DNA from: Lachnospiraceae bacterium C7
GTDB taxonomy: Bacteria; Bacillota; Clostridia; Lachnospirales; Lachnospiraceae
Reading direction: 5' to 3'
Assembly (NCBI GenBank): GCA_900113385.1
Contig: FOPE01000002.1
Span: forward strand, 1 to 64,000
Length of the DNA: 64,000 nucleotides
Position numbers and translations under genes: made by a program. The notes under the pieces are model-generated. The model did not search any database. It worked only from the letters and a program-made list of their open reading frames with translations, and was not told where the DNA came from. Each line of letters starts with the position of its first letter. Within the stretch, counting starts at the first letter, position 1. This document shows positions 25,624-34,315 of this stretch, piece by piece.

Positions 25624-27132
25624 ATGAAAATTTGTCCAAATTGCGGAAATCAAAATGAAGACAATGCAAAGTTTTGTGGCTCATGTGGTACTAAGCTTGT
25701 AGATGTAGCTGTACAAGCCTCACAGGAAGCACAAAGTTTACATAATGAGCAAGTTTCACCAGAAAATCAAACTGCAGAAAGTCACAATGTAGATATAACA
25801 AAAGAAAATGTTGAAGCAAACGCACCAGCACAAGTACAAGGCCAGGCACCAACACAGGGCCAAGCACCAACACAAGGCCAAGCACCAACACAAGGCCAAG
25901 CACCAGTACAGGGCCAAGCACCAGTACAGGGCCAAATGTCAACACAGCCTCAGTTTAATAATTCAAATAACATGAATATGGCTTACGGTAATGGCAACTC
26001 TGCCCCAATACAACAGGCAAAGCCTGCACTTAATTTAGATAAAAATACAATGATCATAATTGGCGAAGCCGTAGCTTTAGTTGTAGCTATTGTTATTTTC
26101 TTCTTTATTGGAAATAGTACATATGGCTACAAAAACACAGCAAAACGTTTCTTCGAAGGTGTTATAAAAGCAGATAGTAAGGCGATTGTTCAAGCATCAG
26201 ATGTAGATGATAAAACATTCCTTACAGATGACATTTTCAAAAAGGTATATGATAAAGATGGAGAATATAAAGCAGACAATTTTGATATGACTTCATCATA
26301 TGCTGATCGTGTGCAAGGTAAAGTATATTTTTCTTATCTTGAAAGCGGAAGCGGTGAAAAATCATCATATACAGTAACTGTTAATAAAAAAAATGGTAAA
26401 TCAATGTTGTTTTTCCCTAAGTGGGAAGTTAAGCCAACTGGCGTAATTATAAGAGATTTTAAATTCAAAGTTCCAACTGGAGCTGATTTAAAAATCGAAG
26501 GTAAAAAAGTAGATAAAAAATATATTACTCAAAAGAACCAAAAGGGTGTAGATGTTTATACAATTAAAGACCTTTTTGTAGGAACATATGAAGTTGAGGT
26601 AAATATAAAAGGTCTTAAATCAGTACCTGAAATGGTTGACGTGTACAGCAATGATGGTGTTTATTATGTTACAAACGTTAGCATGGATGAAAAATCACAA
26701 AATAAATTGTTAGATCAAGGATATGATGATATGACAAAAATTTGTGAGTCAGCTTTACAAGGAAAAAAATTCTCAGACGTGTCAAATCTTTTTGTTAAAG
26801 ATTCAGATACACAAGACGAAGCAAAGAAAGAATACGATGACTTTGTAGATAGCATTTCTACTAGTGATGACGAAAGCGGTATTGTAAGCTTCGACTTAAA
26901 AAATGTAAATGGTAAAGTGAAAGACGTATCAATTGTAGATGGTAGAGTGGTAGTAAGCATTTCATATTCTTTTAAAGAAAATGTCGTGTATAATAGACAG
27001 ATATTCTTTGGAGATGGATGTGAACGTGAAAACTATGATGCATACGATAGTTATGATGTTTCATATTCATTAGAAAATGGTAAATGGAAGATAAGCAATC
27101 CACGTAATATAAGAATGGTTTACTATTACTAA
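25624..27132 (+). CDS. Zinc-ribbon, single-pass membrane protein (TcaA-like)
   Basis: This 502-residue protein starts with a zinc ribbon (C4, C7, C18, C21 in CPNCGNQ...FCGSCGTK), then a linker with five copies of a GQAPTQ/GQAPVQ repeat, one membrane segment (about 141-163) and a 340-residue outside region. The outside part begins TAKRFFEGVIKADSKAI, as in TcaA, and ends in an NTF2-like fold region. TcaA-type proteins influence glycopeptide susceptibility and the cell envelope in staphylococci. The function here is inferred from architecture only. Confidence 0.8.
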   Translation: MKICPNCGNQNEDNAKFCGSCGTKLVDVAVQASQEAQSLHNEQVSPENQTAESHNVDITKENVEANAPAQVQGQAPTQGQAPTQGQAPTQGQAPVQGQAPVQGQMSTQPQFNNSNNMNMAYGNGNSAPIQQAKPALNLDKNTMIIIGEAVALVVAIVIFFFIGNSTYGYKNTAKRFFEGVIKADSKAIVQASDVDDKTFLTDDIFKKVYDKDGEYKADNFDMTSSYADRVQGKVYFSYLESGSGEKSSYTVTVNKKNGKSMLFFPKWEVKPTGVIIRDFKFKVPTGADLKIEGKKVDKKYITQKNQKGVDVYTIKDLFVGTYEVEVNIKGLKSVPEMVDVYSNDGVYYVTNVSMDEKSQNKLLDQGYDDMTKICESALQGKKFSDVSNLFVKDSDTQDEAKKEYDDFVDSISTSDDESGIVSFDLKNVNGKVKDVSIVDGRVVVSISYSFKENVVYNRQIFFGDGCERENYDAYDSYDVSYSLENGKWKISNPRNIRMVYYY

Positions 27133-27169
27133 TAGATTAACTAAAAATATTTAAATTACTTTATATACG

Positions 27170-27246
27170 CTCCGAGAGGATGCATAGGGATTTGCATATA
27201 AAATATATAAGCTAAAGCTTACGCAAATCCCGCATCAAGTCTCGAG
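27170..27246 (+). other. Structured leader hairpin between zinc-ribbon genes
   Basis: Bases 27187-27195 pair with 27223-27231 (9 bp) and 27179-27183 with 27232-27236 (5 bp) around an ATA bulge. An outer CTC-GAGA/TCTC-GAG stem and an inner AAGC/GCTT hairpin extend it. It lies 43 bases before the next ATG with no T tract, so it is a leader or processing structure. Confidence 0.6.
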
Positions 27247-27288
27247 GGTGAGATTTGAATAATGAATTAAAACTAGGAGGAAGATTAA

Positions 27289-28473
27289 ATGGCAAAATTT
27301 TGCACACAATGTGGAAGACCATTACAAGATGGAGAAGTTTGTAATTGTCAGAACCAAGCAAATCAAGTAGTAAACGCAATGACAGAAAATCCAAGCGTAA
27401 TGACAGAAAACCCAAGCGTAATGGCAGAGAACCCAAGCACAATGGAAGAAAATTCAAGCACAATGGAGAATAACGCTAGTGTTAGTTTAGAAAAAAATAA
27501 TACTGAAGCACCTGCTCCAGAAGTAAATACAGCAAACCAGGTTAACTCAAACTTTAACCAAGGAATGCCAAACCAGGTTAATCCAAACTTTAACCAAGGA
27601 ATGCCAAACCAGGTTAATCCAAACTTCAACCAGGGAATGCCAAACCAGGGCAATCCAAACTTTAATCAGGGAATGCCAAACCAGGGCAATCCAAACTTTA
27701 ACCAAGGAATGCCAAACCAGGGCAATCCAAACTTCAACCAAGGAATGCCAAACCAGGGCAATCCAAACTTTAACCAAGGAATGCCAAACCAAGGTAATCC
27801 AAACTTTAACCAAGGTTATGTTAATCAAGGACCTTCAGCAGCTCAGCAGATGATGTCAAAAATCATTCCAACATTTATAAATGTAATCAAACAACCTAAA
27901 ATTGCTGGAAGAGAATTTGTTCAAAATGGGGAAATTGGATTGGCATTTATTTATATTGCAATCCAAGCATTAGTTGCAGCATTAGTAGGTATAGCATCTT
28001 TATTTAAGGTTGAATCAAAAGTGAGCGGCTTATTAAGATCAATGCAAAATGATTTTACAAGGATGATGTTTGGAGAAATTCAATTACCTTACGGAAAATT
28101 GTTCTTTCTTGCATTAATTGGCTCATTTGTCTTAAGTATGGCGTTTGCAGGAATATTAAAAGTTATGCATAGCATTGTAAAAAAAGACACAACTTTTGAA
28201 CAAGAAATTCGTCTTGTAGCAACAAGATCAATTGTTATGCTTCCAGTTATGTTACTTGCCCTTATCATGACATTAATTAGCTTTGGAATTGGATATTTCA
28301 TTTTTAGTGTTGCAGCAATTTATGGTTTATTAGTAATTGCAGAAGTAGATGATTTAAAAGCAACAATAGCTAACAATAATAAAACTTTAGCTATTTTTGG
28401 ATCATATGTAGTATATCTAATTGTATATGCTTTAGTTCTATATTTGGCAAGTAAAATGCTTGTTTCATTATAA
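27289..28473 (+). CDS. Zinc-ribbon and Yip1-like multi-pass membrane protein
   Basis: This 394-residue protein begins with a zinc ribbon (C5, C8, C18, C20), followed by short MTENPSV-type repeats, then seven units of NQGMPNQ(G/V)NPNF (12 residues each) and a C-terminal domain with about five membrane segments resembling Yip1 domains. The repeats form a flexible cytoplasmic arm. The function is unknown. It shares its zinc-ribbon head with the preceding gene, suggesting a common partner. AGGAGGAAG lies 6 bases before ATG. Confidence 0.75.
   Translation: MAKFCTQCGRPLQDGEVCNCQNQANQVVNAMTENPSVMTENPSVMAENPSTMEENSSTMENNASVSLEKNNTEAPAPEVNTANQVNSNFNQGMPNQVNPNFNQGMPNQVNPNFNQGMPNQGNPNFNQGMPNQGNPNFNQGMPNQGNPNFNQGMPNQGNPNFNQGMPNQGNPNFNQGYVNQGPSAAQQMMSKIIPTFINVIKQPKIAGREFVQNGEIGLAFIYIAIQALVAALVGIASLFKVESKVSGLLRSMQNDFTRMMFGEIQLPYGKLFFLALIGSFVLSMAFAGILKVMHSIVKKDTTFEQEIRLVATRSIVMLPVMLLALIMTLISFGIGYFIFSVAAIYGLLVIAEVDDLKATIANNNKTLAIFGSYVVYLIVYALVLYLASKMLVSL
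27556..27807 (+). repeat. 36-bp coding tandem repeat, seven units
   Basis: Seven near-identical 36-base units encode the NQGMPNQxNPNF repeat. The DNA differs mainly at third positions, implying recent expansion. Copy number may vary between strains. Confidence 0.95.
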
Positions 28474-28501
28474 TAAAGAGTACAAATAAAAGAATAAAGA
28501 T

Positions 28502-28539
28502 ATAGCGTAAAGGAAATGTAATAATTTTCCTAAAGCTAT
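28502..28539 (+). other. Hairpin in the 3' region
   Basis: Stems 28502-28506 with 28535-28539 and 28511-28516 with 28526-28531 form a hairpin without a T tract after the Yip1-like gene. Confidence 0.4.
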
Positions 28540-28554
28540 CAAAATAATAAATTA

Positions 28555-28632
28555 ATATCCCAAACAATGTTTAGTTTTTTGAATTAACTAAAATAGTAGT
28601 TTAAAAACATGCATTGATTTGGGATATTTTTT
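28555..28632 (+). terminator. Long-armed rho-independent terminator
   Basis: A 10-bp stem (28555-28564 with 28618-28627), extended by CAATG/CATTG (28565-28569 with 28612-28616), closes a large loop and ends in six T residues. Confidence 0.8.
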
Positions 28633-28709
28633 GCGCATTTATTAGTTAGATAGTTGCGAAAACTAGCTATATGTGGTTAAATTAAAAGATGGGTAATGAG
28701 GAGAGAAAT

Positions 28710-29645
28710 ATGAATAATACTAAAAAAATTAAGAAATTTTTTCAGATTTTTGGAGTGGCATTTTTAATAGGCTGCATTATTGCAAGTGTACTGTATGCAC
28801 AAGGCAGGCTAAAAGGAAAAAACTCTAATAAAAATGAAAAAGAAGTAAAAACAGAGATTAATACTACAGAAAAAAACTCATCTGAAGCTAAAAAAGCTAA
28901 AGCAACTAGTGATAAAGAAGCTAATGATCAAACTGCTAGTAACAAGGTAACAAGTGATAAAACTGCTAGTGATAAAGAAGCTAGTGACAAAACAATTAGT
29001 GATCAAGTGGCTAGTAATGGAAAAATTGTATGTATTGATCCTGGACACCAAACTAAAGCCAATTCAAGCAAGGAGCCGATAGGCCCTGGAGCGTCCACAA
29101 CTAAAGCTAAAGTTACAGGTGGTACAACTGGTAAATTTACAGGATGCACAGAGTATGAACTTAATCTAGAAGTTAGTTTAAAACTTCGAGATGAGTTAAA
29201 AAAAAGAGGGTATACTGTTTACATGACTAGAGAAACAAACGACGTAGACATAAGCAATAAAGAACGTGCTGACTATGCCGCTAGTGTAAAAGCAGATATT
29301 TTTATCCGTATTCATGCAAATGGTGCTGACAGTAGTGCAACTAATGGTGCTTTGGCCCTAGCTCCATCACAAAATAATCCTTATGTTGCTCGTCTTTCAA
29401 ATGAAAGTCAACGATTAAGTAAAAATATGGTGGATGCATATTGTAACGAAACAGGAATAAAAAATTTAGGAGTGGTTGGTTCAAATGACATGTCAGGAAT
29501 TAACTGGAGCATCATGCCAGTGACAATTTTTGAAATGGGATTTATGAGTAACCAAAGTGATGACACCAAAATGGCAGACCCAGCCTTCCAAGACAAAATG
29601 GCACAAGGAATGGCAAACGGAATTGACGTTTACTTTGGCAGATAA
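28710..29645 (+). CDS. N-acetylmuramoyl-L-alanine amidase (Amidase_3), membrane-anchored
   Basis: This 311-residue cell-wall hydrolase has an N-terminal membrane anchor (about 10-30), a Lys/Ser/Asp-rich linker with repeated ASDK-type units, and a zinc amidase domain. The catalytic and zinc residues are visible: His in DPGHQT, Glu in TEYELNLEV, His in RIHANG and Glu in FEMGFMSN. It cuts the bond between N-acetylmuramic acid and L-alanine in peptidoglycan. ATG 28710 is chosen because GAGGAG lies 6 bases upstream; an in-frame ATG at 28689 contains this site inside the gene. Two membrane-protein genes follow closely. Confidence 0.9.
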   Translation: MNNTKKIKKFFQIFGVAFLIGCIIASVLYAQGRLKGKNSNKNEKEVKTEINTTEKNSSEAKKAKATSDKEANDQTASNKVTSDKTASDKEASDKTISDQVASNGKIVCIDPGHQTKANSSKEPIGPGASTTKAKVTGGTTGKFTGCTEYELNLEVSLKLRDELKKRGYTVYMTRETNDVDISNKERADYAASVKADIFIRIHANGADSSATNGALALAPSQNNPYVARLSNESQRLSKNMVDAYCNETGIKNLGVVGSNDMSGINWSIMPVTIFEMGFMSNQSDDTKMADPAFQDKMAQGMANGIDVYFGR

Positions 29646-29670
29646 GTAAAAGAAAAAGGAGAAAGACAGC

Positions 29671-30585
29671 ATGATGACAGGGCTTAATTACGTAATTGGA
29701 GCATTACTTGTTACAAGCTTTTATTATTTGTTTGTAAAAATTTCTATGAAAAAAACAGAGCCGTATTTGGCGGTTGGAATTTTCATGATAGTTGTATTTT
29801 TGTTGAAAAATTCTGCAACTGGAATGGATTTAGTAGGTTTAGCACAAAGCTTTAGTGCAATATCTGCTTCACAAGATACGCTAGTGCAAGCGTTATTAAT
29901 TTCGACTTTATATGCAATCATATGGGTTCTAGTTTTTAAAGGGCTTTCAAAAGCAGCTATTTCAAAATTTGTAATTATTTATTATGGTGTTGGTAAGTTA
30001 AGCGAATATTTAATTAATATTTTTTGGCTTAAAGAACCAACTAATTTAACACAAGGAGTAGCTCTTATAGTTATTTTTGCAGGAGTAGTTTTAGGCGCAG
30101 AATTAAAAGGTGATGCTATAAAAGGATATATTCCTGTGTTTGGTGCTGCAATTGCAATGGCAGCAGTTAAAGTAATCTCAAGTAACTTTACAACAATTAA
30201 TGTAAACGGAGTTGATTCTGTAGAGTTTTTAATGGGAACAATTATGGTGTGGATTTGGATACTGATTTCAGGAACCTTCCAAAAAGCCGGAGAGACCCCA
30301 TTTGTAGGAGCACTATGTGCAATTATAGCTGGAGTGCTTTTTGCATCGTCAGAGAGAATTCCACAAAAAGCCCTTGAGCTTCCAACAGAATTACAAGCAG
30401 ATAGTTTAACAGTGGAAAGACTTAAATGTTTTGACGTAGTATTTATTATTATATTAGCAATGATTTTTTGCAAAGAAAAGATGTCAAAAAATGCATGGAT
30501 TGGTGTGGCGTTATTAGTTGCAGGTAGATATATGCTTACTTTGCCAGATAATTTCATACCATTTGAAATATCTTTTATAGGATAG
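29671..30585 (+). CDS. DMT/EamA-like multi-pass membrane protein
   Basis: This 304-residue protein has ten hydrophobic segments in two halves, similar in layout to drug/metabolite transporters of the EamA type, though no clear EamA motif was read. It starts 25 bases after the amidase gene (AAAGGAG site) and ends 9 bases before the next gene. The operon with an amidase and a large anchored protein suggests a cell-envelope role. A second ATG at 29674 is equally possible. Confidence 0.65.
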   Translation: MMTGLNYVIGALLVTSFYYLFVKISMKKTEPYLAVGIFMIVVFLLKNSATGMDLVGLAQSFSAISASQDTLVQALLISTLYAIIWVLVFKGLSKAAISKFVIIYYGVGKLSEYLINIFWLKEPTNLTQGVALIVIFAGVVLGAELKGDAIKGYIPVFGAAIAMAAVKVISSNFTTINVNGVDSVEFLMGTIMVWIWILISGTFQKAGETPFVGALCAIIAGVLFASSERIPQKALELPTELQADSLTVERLKCFDVVFIIILAMIFCKEKMSKNAWIGVALLVAGRYMLTLPDNFIPFEISFIG

Positions 30586-30594
30586 GAGATTTGA

Positions 30595-33099
30595 ATGAAT
30601 AAGAGATACATCAGACCATTGATTTTGGTAGGACTATTTGTAGTCTTTGCCTTAATCTTTGAAATTCTAACAAATGACATAGAAATAGAAGAAACAAAAG
30701 AGATGAGTGATGCAACATTTCCAGTTGTAGAATTTTCAGAAGATGGAAGCACACTTAATCAACTTTTTGGATATAAAAATAAAATGGATATTCCAGCAGT
30801 AAGAGATGAAATAACTCCAGTTGAAAAATCAGGAAAGCTTTCATCAACAATTAAAGCTGATGAAACAAAAGTAAAACAAATAGAATATCAAGTAACAACT
30901 TTAGATGGGAAAAAACCAATTTCAAAAATCAAAAAAGAAGTAGTTGGAAAAGATGGAACTTTCAATTTTGATATGGAACTTGGAAAATTAAAAACAAACA
31001 AAGAGTATGCTCTAACTATGAAAGTAGAAACAGAGGATATTCCTATTTACTATTACACACGAGTAATAAGAACAAAGGGTTTAAATGAAACAGAATGTTT
31101 AAAATTTGCAAAAGAGTTTCATGATTATACTTTTAAAAAGGAAGAAGCATCTTCGTTTTTACCTAAGTATATGGATCCAACAAAAAACACTAGTCAATCA
31201 TTAGCTCATGTAAATTTAAGTAATTCCATTAATTATTTAACATGGGATAGCTTAGAACCAGAAATAGTTACAGAGCCAGTTTACACATTTAGCGAAATTA
31301 ATGAATCGTACAATATAATTGTTTCAAATTATATTATAAAAGCAAAAAATGAAGCAGGAGCAGAAGAATACTACAATGTAGAAGAATATTATAGATTGCG
31401 CTACTCAGCAACTAGAATGTATGTCATTGATTTTGAAAGAAATATGGATCAAATTTTTTCAAGTGACAATCAGTTTATTGCAAATGATTCACAGATTCGT
31501 TTAGGTATAAGAGATGACAACGTAAATTACAAAGTAAGTGAAGCAGGTGGAGTAATTGCTTTTGTTCAGCAAGGTGATTTATGGTGTTATAGTGTTAATA
31601 AAAATGAAATATCTAAGGTATTTAGCTTTAAAAAGGATGGCAAAATCGATCCACGTTGCAATAACAATCAACATGGAATTATTATAATTAACGTTGATGA
31701 GGCAGGAAGCATTGACTTCTTAGTTGATGGTTATATGAATAGAGGCGACCATGAAGGTGAGGTTGGTATTGCAGAATATCACTACGATGGTTTAGCAAAT
31801 ACAGTAAAAGAAGAAGCGTTTATTCAAATGAATAAATCTTATGAAGTAGTAGAAGCAGAACTTGGAACATTTGCCTACGAGAATAATCAAAATGAATTGT
31901 ATCTAGAAAACAATGGCAATTTACAGCAGATTAATTTATCAACTCTTAAATCAGAAAAAATAGTTTCAGGATTAAGAGATGGCGGATTTATGACATCTGC
32001 AAATAGTAAATATTTTGTTTGGACAGATAAAGACAAAATAAATTCAAGTACCAAGATTCACGTTAGAAATTTGGAAAAGAATAAAAAAGTTGATATCAAA
32101 GCAAAAGCAGGAACATACATTAAGCCAGTAGGTTTCATTGGTAATGATTTAGTGTATGGCATTGCAAACCAATCTGATGTAAGTGTAGATGGAGCAGGAA
32201 ATGTCAATTTCCCAATGACATCTTTTAAAATAGTTAGCTTTAAAAATGGCAAAATAAAAGTCCTAAAGGATTACACACCAAGTGGAGCATATGTAAGTGG
32301 AATTTCTATTGACGATTACACAATTAATGTAACATTAAGCAATGGAACTACTGATTCTATTATGAATAGAGAAGCAGATGCCAATACATTAGCCTCAATT
32401 TCTTATACAACAACTGAGAAAAAGAAAACACAGATTTGTATAAGTTTTAAAAACAAAATGTCTAAGAACGAATTAAAGAAATTTGTTCCAAAACTAGTAG
32501 ACAGTTCAGAAGATAATGAGATTTGTTTAAGTAAAAAGAATGAAAATAAACAATATACAGTTTATGCAAAAGGCCACGTAACACTAGTAACAGGCAACTT
32601 ATCAGAAGCAATAAATAATGCTAATGATTTAAATGGTGTAGTTATTGGTGATGACGGCAATTACGTATGGATGAGAGCTAGAAAAAATTACTATGGACCG
32701 ATTAAAAATATCGGACCAAATCCAGAAGATGCTAATGAAAGTATAGTTACAAAAGCTTTAAGCGCAATGGTTGCTCGAGAGAATCCAAAAGCATCTATAA
32801 AAGAAGATGTGAAAAAAGGAAAAAATGCCAAGGAAATTTTAAGTGACAAATTAAAAGGATATAGAGGTTTAGAACTTCAAGGAGTAAACAGTGACGAAAT
32901 CATATATTATGTAAGTAGTGGATCAACAGTTATGGCTATGACTGGTGGAGACAATGCTGTTTTAGTAGTAGGATATGATGCCCAAAATATTTATGTTTAC
33001 AACCCAGCTAATGGGGTAACAAGCCCAATGTCTTTTGATACTGCAAACGGATTATTTGCAAATGGCAGTTATTCTTTCGTCACTTATATTACAGTCTAA
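30595..33099 (+). CDS. Large anchored extracellular protein with degenerate C39-like end
   Basis: This 834-residue protein has one N-terminal membrane segment (about 7-25) and an extracellular remainder. The middle (about 300-620) has repeated short strands and looks beta-propeller-like. The last 130 residues resemble C39-like cysteine peptidases (GDNAVLVVGYD then IYVYNP), but the position of the catalytic His (usually HAVLVVGYD) is Asn and the DP motif is NP. No catalytic Cys is evident before it. It is probably a binding or scaffold protein. It is the third gene of the amidase operon, with AGGAG 6 bases before ATG. Confidence 0.7.
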   Translation: MNKRYIRPLILVGLFVVFALIFEILTNDIEIEETKEMSDATFPVVEFSEDGSTLNQLFGYKNKMDIPAVRDEITPVEKSGKLSSTIKADETKVKQIEYQVTTLDGKKPISKIKKEVVGKDGTFNFDMELGKLKTNKEYALTMKVETEDIPIYYYTRVIRTKGLNETECLKFAKEFHDYTFKKEEASSFLPKYMDPTKNTSQSLAHVNLSNSINYLTWDSLEPEIVTEPVYTFSEINESYNIIVSNYIIKAKNEAGAEEYYNVEEYYRLRYSATRMYVIDFERNMDQIFSSDNQFIANDSQIRLGIRDDNVNYKVSEAGGVIAFVQQGDLWCYSVNKNEISKVFSFKKDGKIDPRCNNNQHGIIIINVDEAGSIDFLVDGYMNRGDHEGEVGIAEYHYDGLANTVKEEAFIQMNKSYEVVEAELGTFAYENNQNELYLENNGNLQQINLSTLKSEKIVSGLRDGGFMTSANSKYFVWTDKDKINSSTKIHVRNLEKNKKVDIKAKAGTYIKPVGFIGNDLVYGIANQSDVSVDGAGNVNFPMTSFKIVSFKNGKIKVLKDYTPSGAYVSGISIDDYTINVTLSNGTTDSIMNREADANTLASISYTTTEKKKTQICISFKNKMSKNELKKFVPKLVDSSEDNEICLSKKNENKQYTVYAKGHVTLVTGNLSEAINNANDLNGVVIGDDGNYVWMRARKNYYGPIKNIGPNPEDANESIVTKALSAMVARENPKASIKEDVKKGKNAKEILSDKLKGYRGLELQGVNSDEIIYYVSSGSTVMAMTGGDNAVLVVGYDAQNIYVYNPANGVTSPMSFDTANGLFANGSYSFVTYITV

Positions 33100-33191
33100 A
33101 TTAAAATATTATAGAAATAAGTAAAATTGTACAATATTTTAGTATGAAGACATAGCCATTAGTTAAAACTCACAGAAAATTTTTTTGCTTA

Positions 33192-33220
33192 TTGCAAATG
33201 AAATAAAAGTAAATTATAAT
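33192..33220 (+). promoter_or_regulatory. Promoter of the HPr-like gene
   Basis: TTGCAA at 33192-33197 and TATAAT at 33215-33220 are 17 bases apart, giving a leader of about 135 bases before the HPr start. Confidence 0.75.
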
Positions 33221-33302
33221 TTTAAGTGAGTTTTATGAGAGTTAAATAAAGGAAAACTTTAAGTAGCAAATCGTAAATTTATAGAAAGGAGAGTCTACTT
33301 TA

Positions 33303-33323
33303 ATGATTCCTGTGCAGTGTTAA
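33303..33323 (+). CDS. Possible leader peptide in the HPr-like mRNA
   Basis: ATG 33303 follows a strong AAAGGAG site (33286-33292) and encodes MIPVQC then stop. A second mini-ORF (33326-33364, MNAVHKYSSRRT) ends in TAATG, overlapping the HPr start. The HPr ATG itself has only a weak site, so the strong site seems to serve the leader. Confidence 0.35.
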   Translation: MIPVQC

Positions 33324-33363
33324 TTATGAATGCAGTGCATAAGTACAGTAGTAGAAGAACATA

Positions 33364-33612
33364 ATGAAGAAAAGTGTAATAGTTACTAATGCTTATTCAA
33401 GCCATGAAAATCCAGCAGCTGAGTTAGTTCAGAATGCATGTGTATATTCAAGCAATATTGTATTTCATTGTGGAAACGCAATTGTAAATGTTAAGAGTAT
33501 CATGGGGGTTATGGCTTTAAATCTAGTTGAAGGAATGGAAGTAGTCATTGAAGCAACTGGAGTAGATGAAGAAAAAGCTATCGAGGCAATGGAAGAATTT
33601 ATCGCTAAATAA
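33364..33612 (+). CDS. Divergent HPr-family phosphocarrier protein
   Basis: This 82-residue protein has the HPr fold pattern throughout. The active-site region reads SSHENPAAELV in place of the usual GLHARPA: the phospho-acceptor His is kept but the conserved Arg two residues later is Asn. The serine-kinase site context NVKSIMGVM is intact, so the HprK encoded at 46894 could phosphorylate it. It may be a regulatory HPr (Crh-like in role) or a phosphotransferase protein with altered kinetics. No PTS genes flank it. Its start codon overlaps a leader ORF. Confidence 0.8.
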   Translation: MKKSVIVTNAYSSHENPAAELVQNACVYSSNIVFHCGNAIVNVKSIMGVMALNLVEGMEVVIEATGVDEEKAIEAMEEFIAK

Positions 33613-33675
33613 TAATTTCTTAGTACTGGTAGCTTATAAAAACTAAACATGTATTGCAAAAGAGGAGGATTCGTT

Positions 33676-34296
33676 ATGCAGAAAAAGGGTAATAGTATAG
33701 CACCAAAAGTAACTGGATTCAAGTCAGTTACTAAGGCAACAGTAGTTGCGGCTAAGGTAGAAGAACCAAAAGCAACAATTAGTAATACCAAAGCTGCTGA
33801 ATCTTTAATCAAAGCAACATCGATTAAGGAAGCTAGTGTAGATAGTAAGAAAACTGCCGCAAAGACAAGTAAAAGTGAGGCAGAAAGCAAAAGTTTAGCA
33901 ACAAGTAAAGAGGTTGTAGCAAGTGTTGTAGAAAAAGTAGAACCTAAGACAGTAGTCAAAGCACCAGATAAAACATCTGAGAAAAAGACAACTGCTAAGA
34001 CAACTACTAAAGCAACTAAGAAAGCTGCACCAAAAAAGACAACTACAGCTAAAACAACTACAACAAAAGCAAAAGCTACAAGATCTAAGAGTACAAGTAA
34101 AAGCGAGATTATTGTGCAATATCAGAATTGCGAGATTAACATTGAACTCGTAGAAGAACATGTTAAAGCACAATTTATGTCAGAAGGACATAAAGCAAGT
34201 GAATTTAAAAACACAAAGATTTATGTCAAACCAGAAGAATATTCAGCATATTATGTTGTTAATGACAAGTTCAGTGGACGTGTCGATTTATTCTAA
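33676..34296 (+). CDS. Lys/Ala/Thr-rich protein with C-terminal DUF6465-like domain
   Basis: This 206-residue protein has a highly basic, low-complexity first two-thirds (repeated TTAKTT, KAT and KKAA units, like a histone H1 tail) and a conserved C-terminal 65 residues (EIIVQYQNCEIN ... IYVKPEEYSAYYV) that I recall as the DUF6465 family. The tail could bind DNA or RNA, but this is inference. ATG 33676 is chosen because GAGGAGG lies 7 bases upstream; an earlier in-frame ATG at 33649 would place that site inside the gene. The next genes are tRNAs on the other strand. Confidence 0.75.
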   Translation: MQKKGNSIAPKVTGFKSVTKATVVAAKVEEPKATISNTKAAESLIKATSIKEASVDSKKTAAKTSKSEAESKSLATSKEVVASVVEKVEPKTVVKAPDKTSEKKTTAKTTTKATKKAAPKKTTTAKTTTTKAKATRSKSTSKSEIIVQYQNCEINIELVEEHVKAQFMSEGHKASEFKNTKIYVKPEEYSAYYVVNDKFSGRVDLF

Positions 34297-34315
34297 TAAA
34301 CTGACTATATGAAGA

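Noticed and set aside
27556-27807. Regular 36-base repeat as a CRISPR array
   Set aside because: The units are contiguous without variable spacers and encode an in-frame 12-residue protein repeat.
27363-27828. Long reverse-strand open frames rich in Trp, His and Leu
   Set aside because: They are antisense reflections of the 36-bp coding repeat, with no ribosome sites.
29982-30752. 256-codon reverse-strand open frame
   Set aside because: It is antisense to the DMT-like gene, has odd composition (Ser, Thr, Ile), no ribosome site and no recognisable motif; the plus-strand gene is clearly coding.
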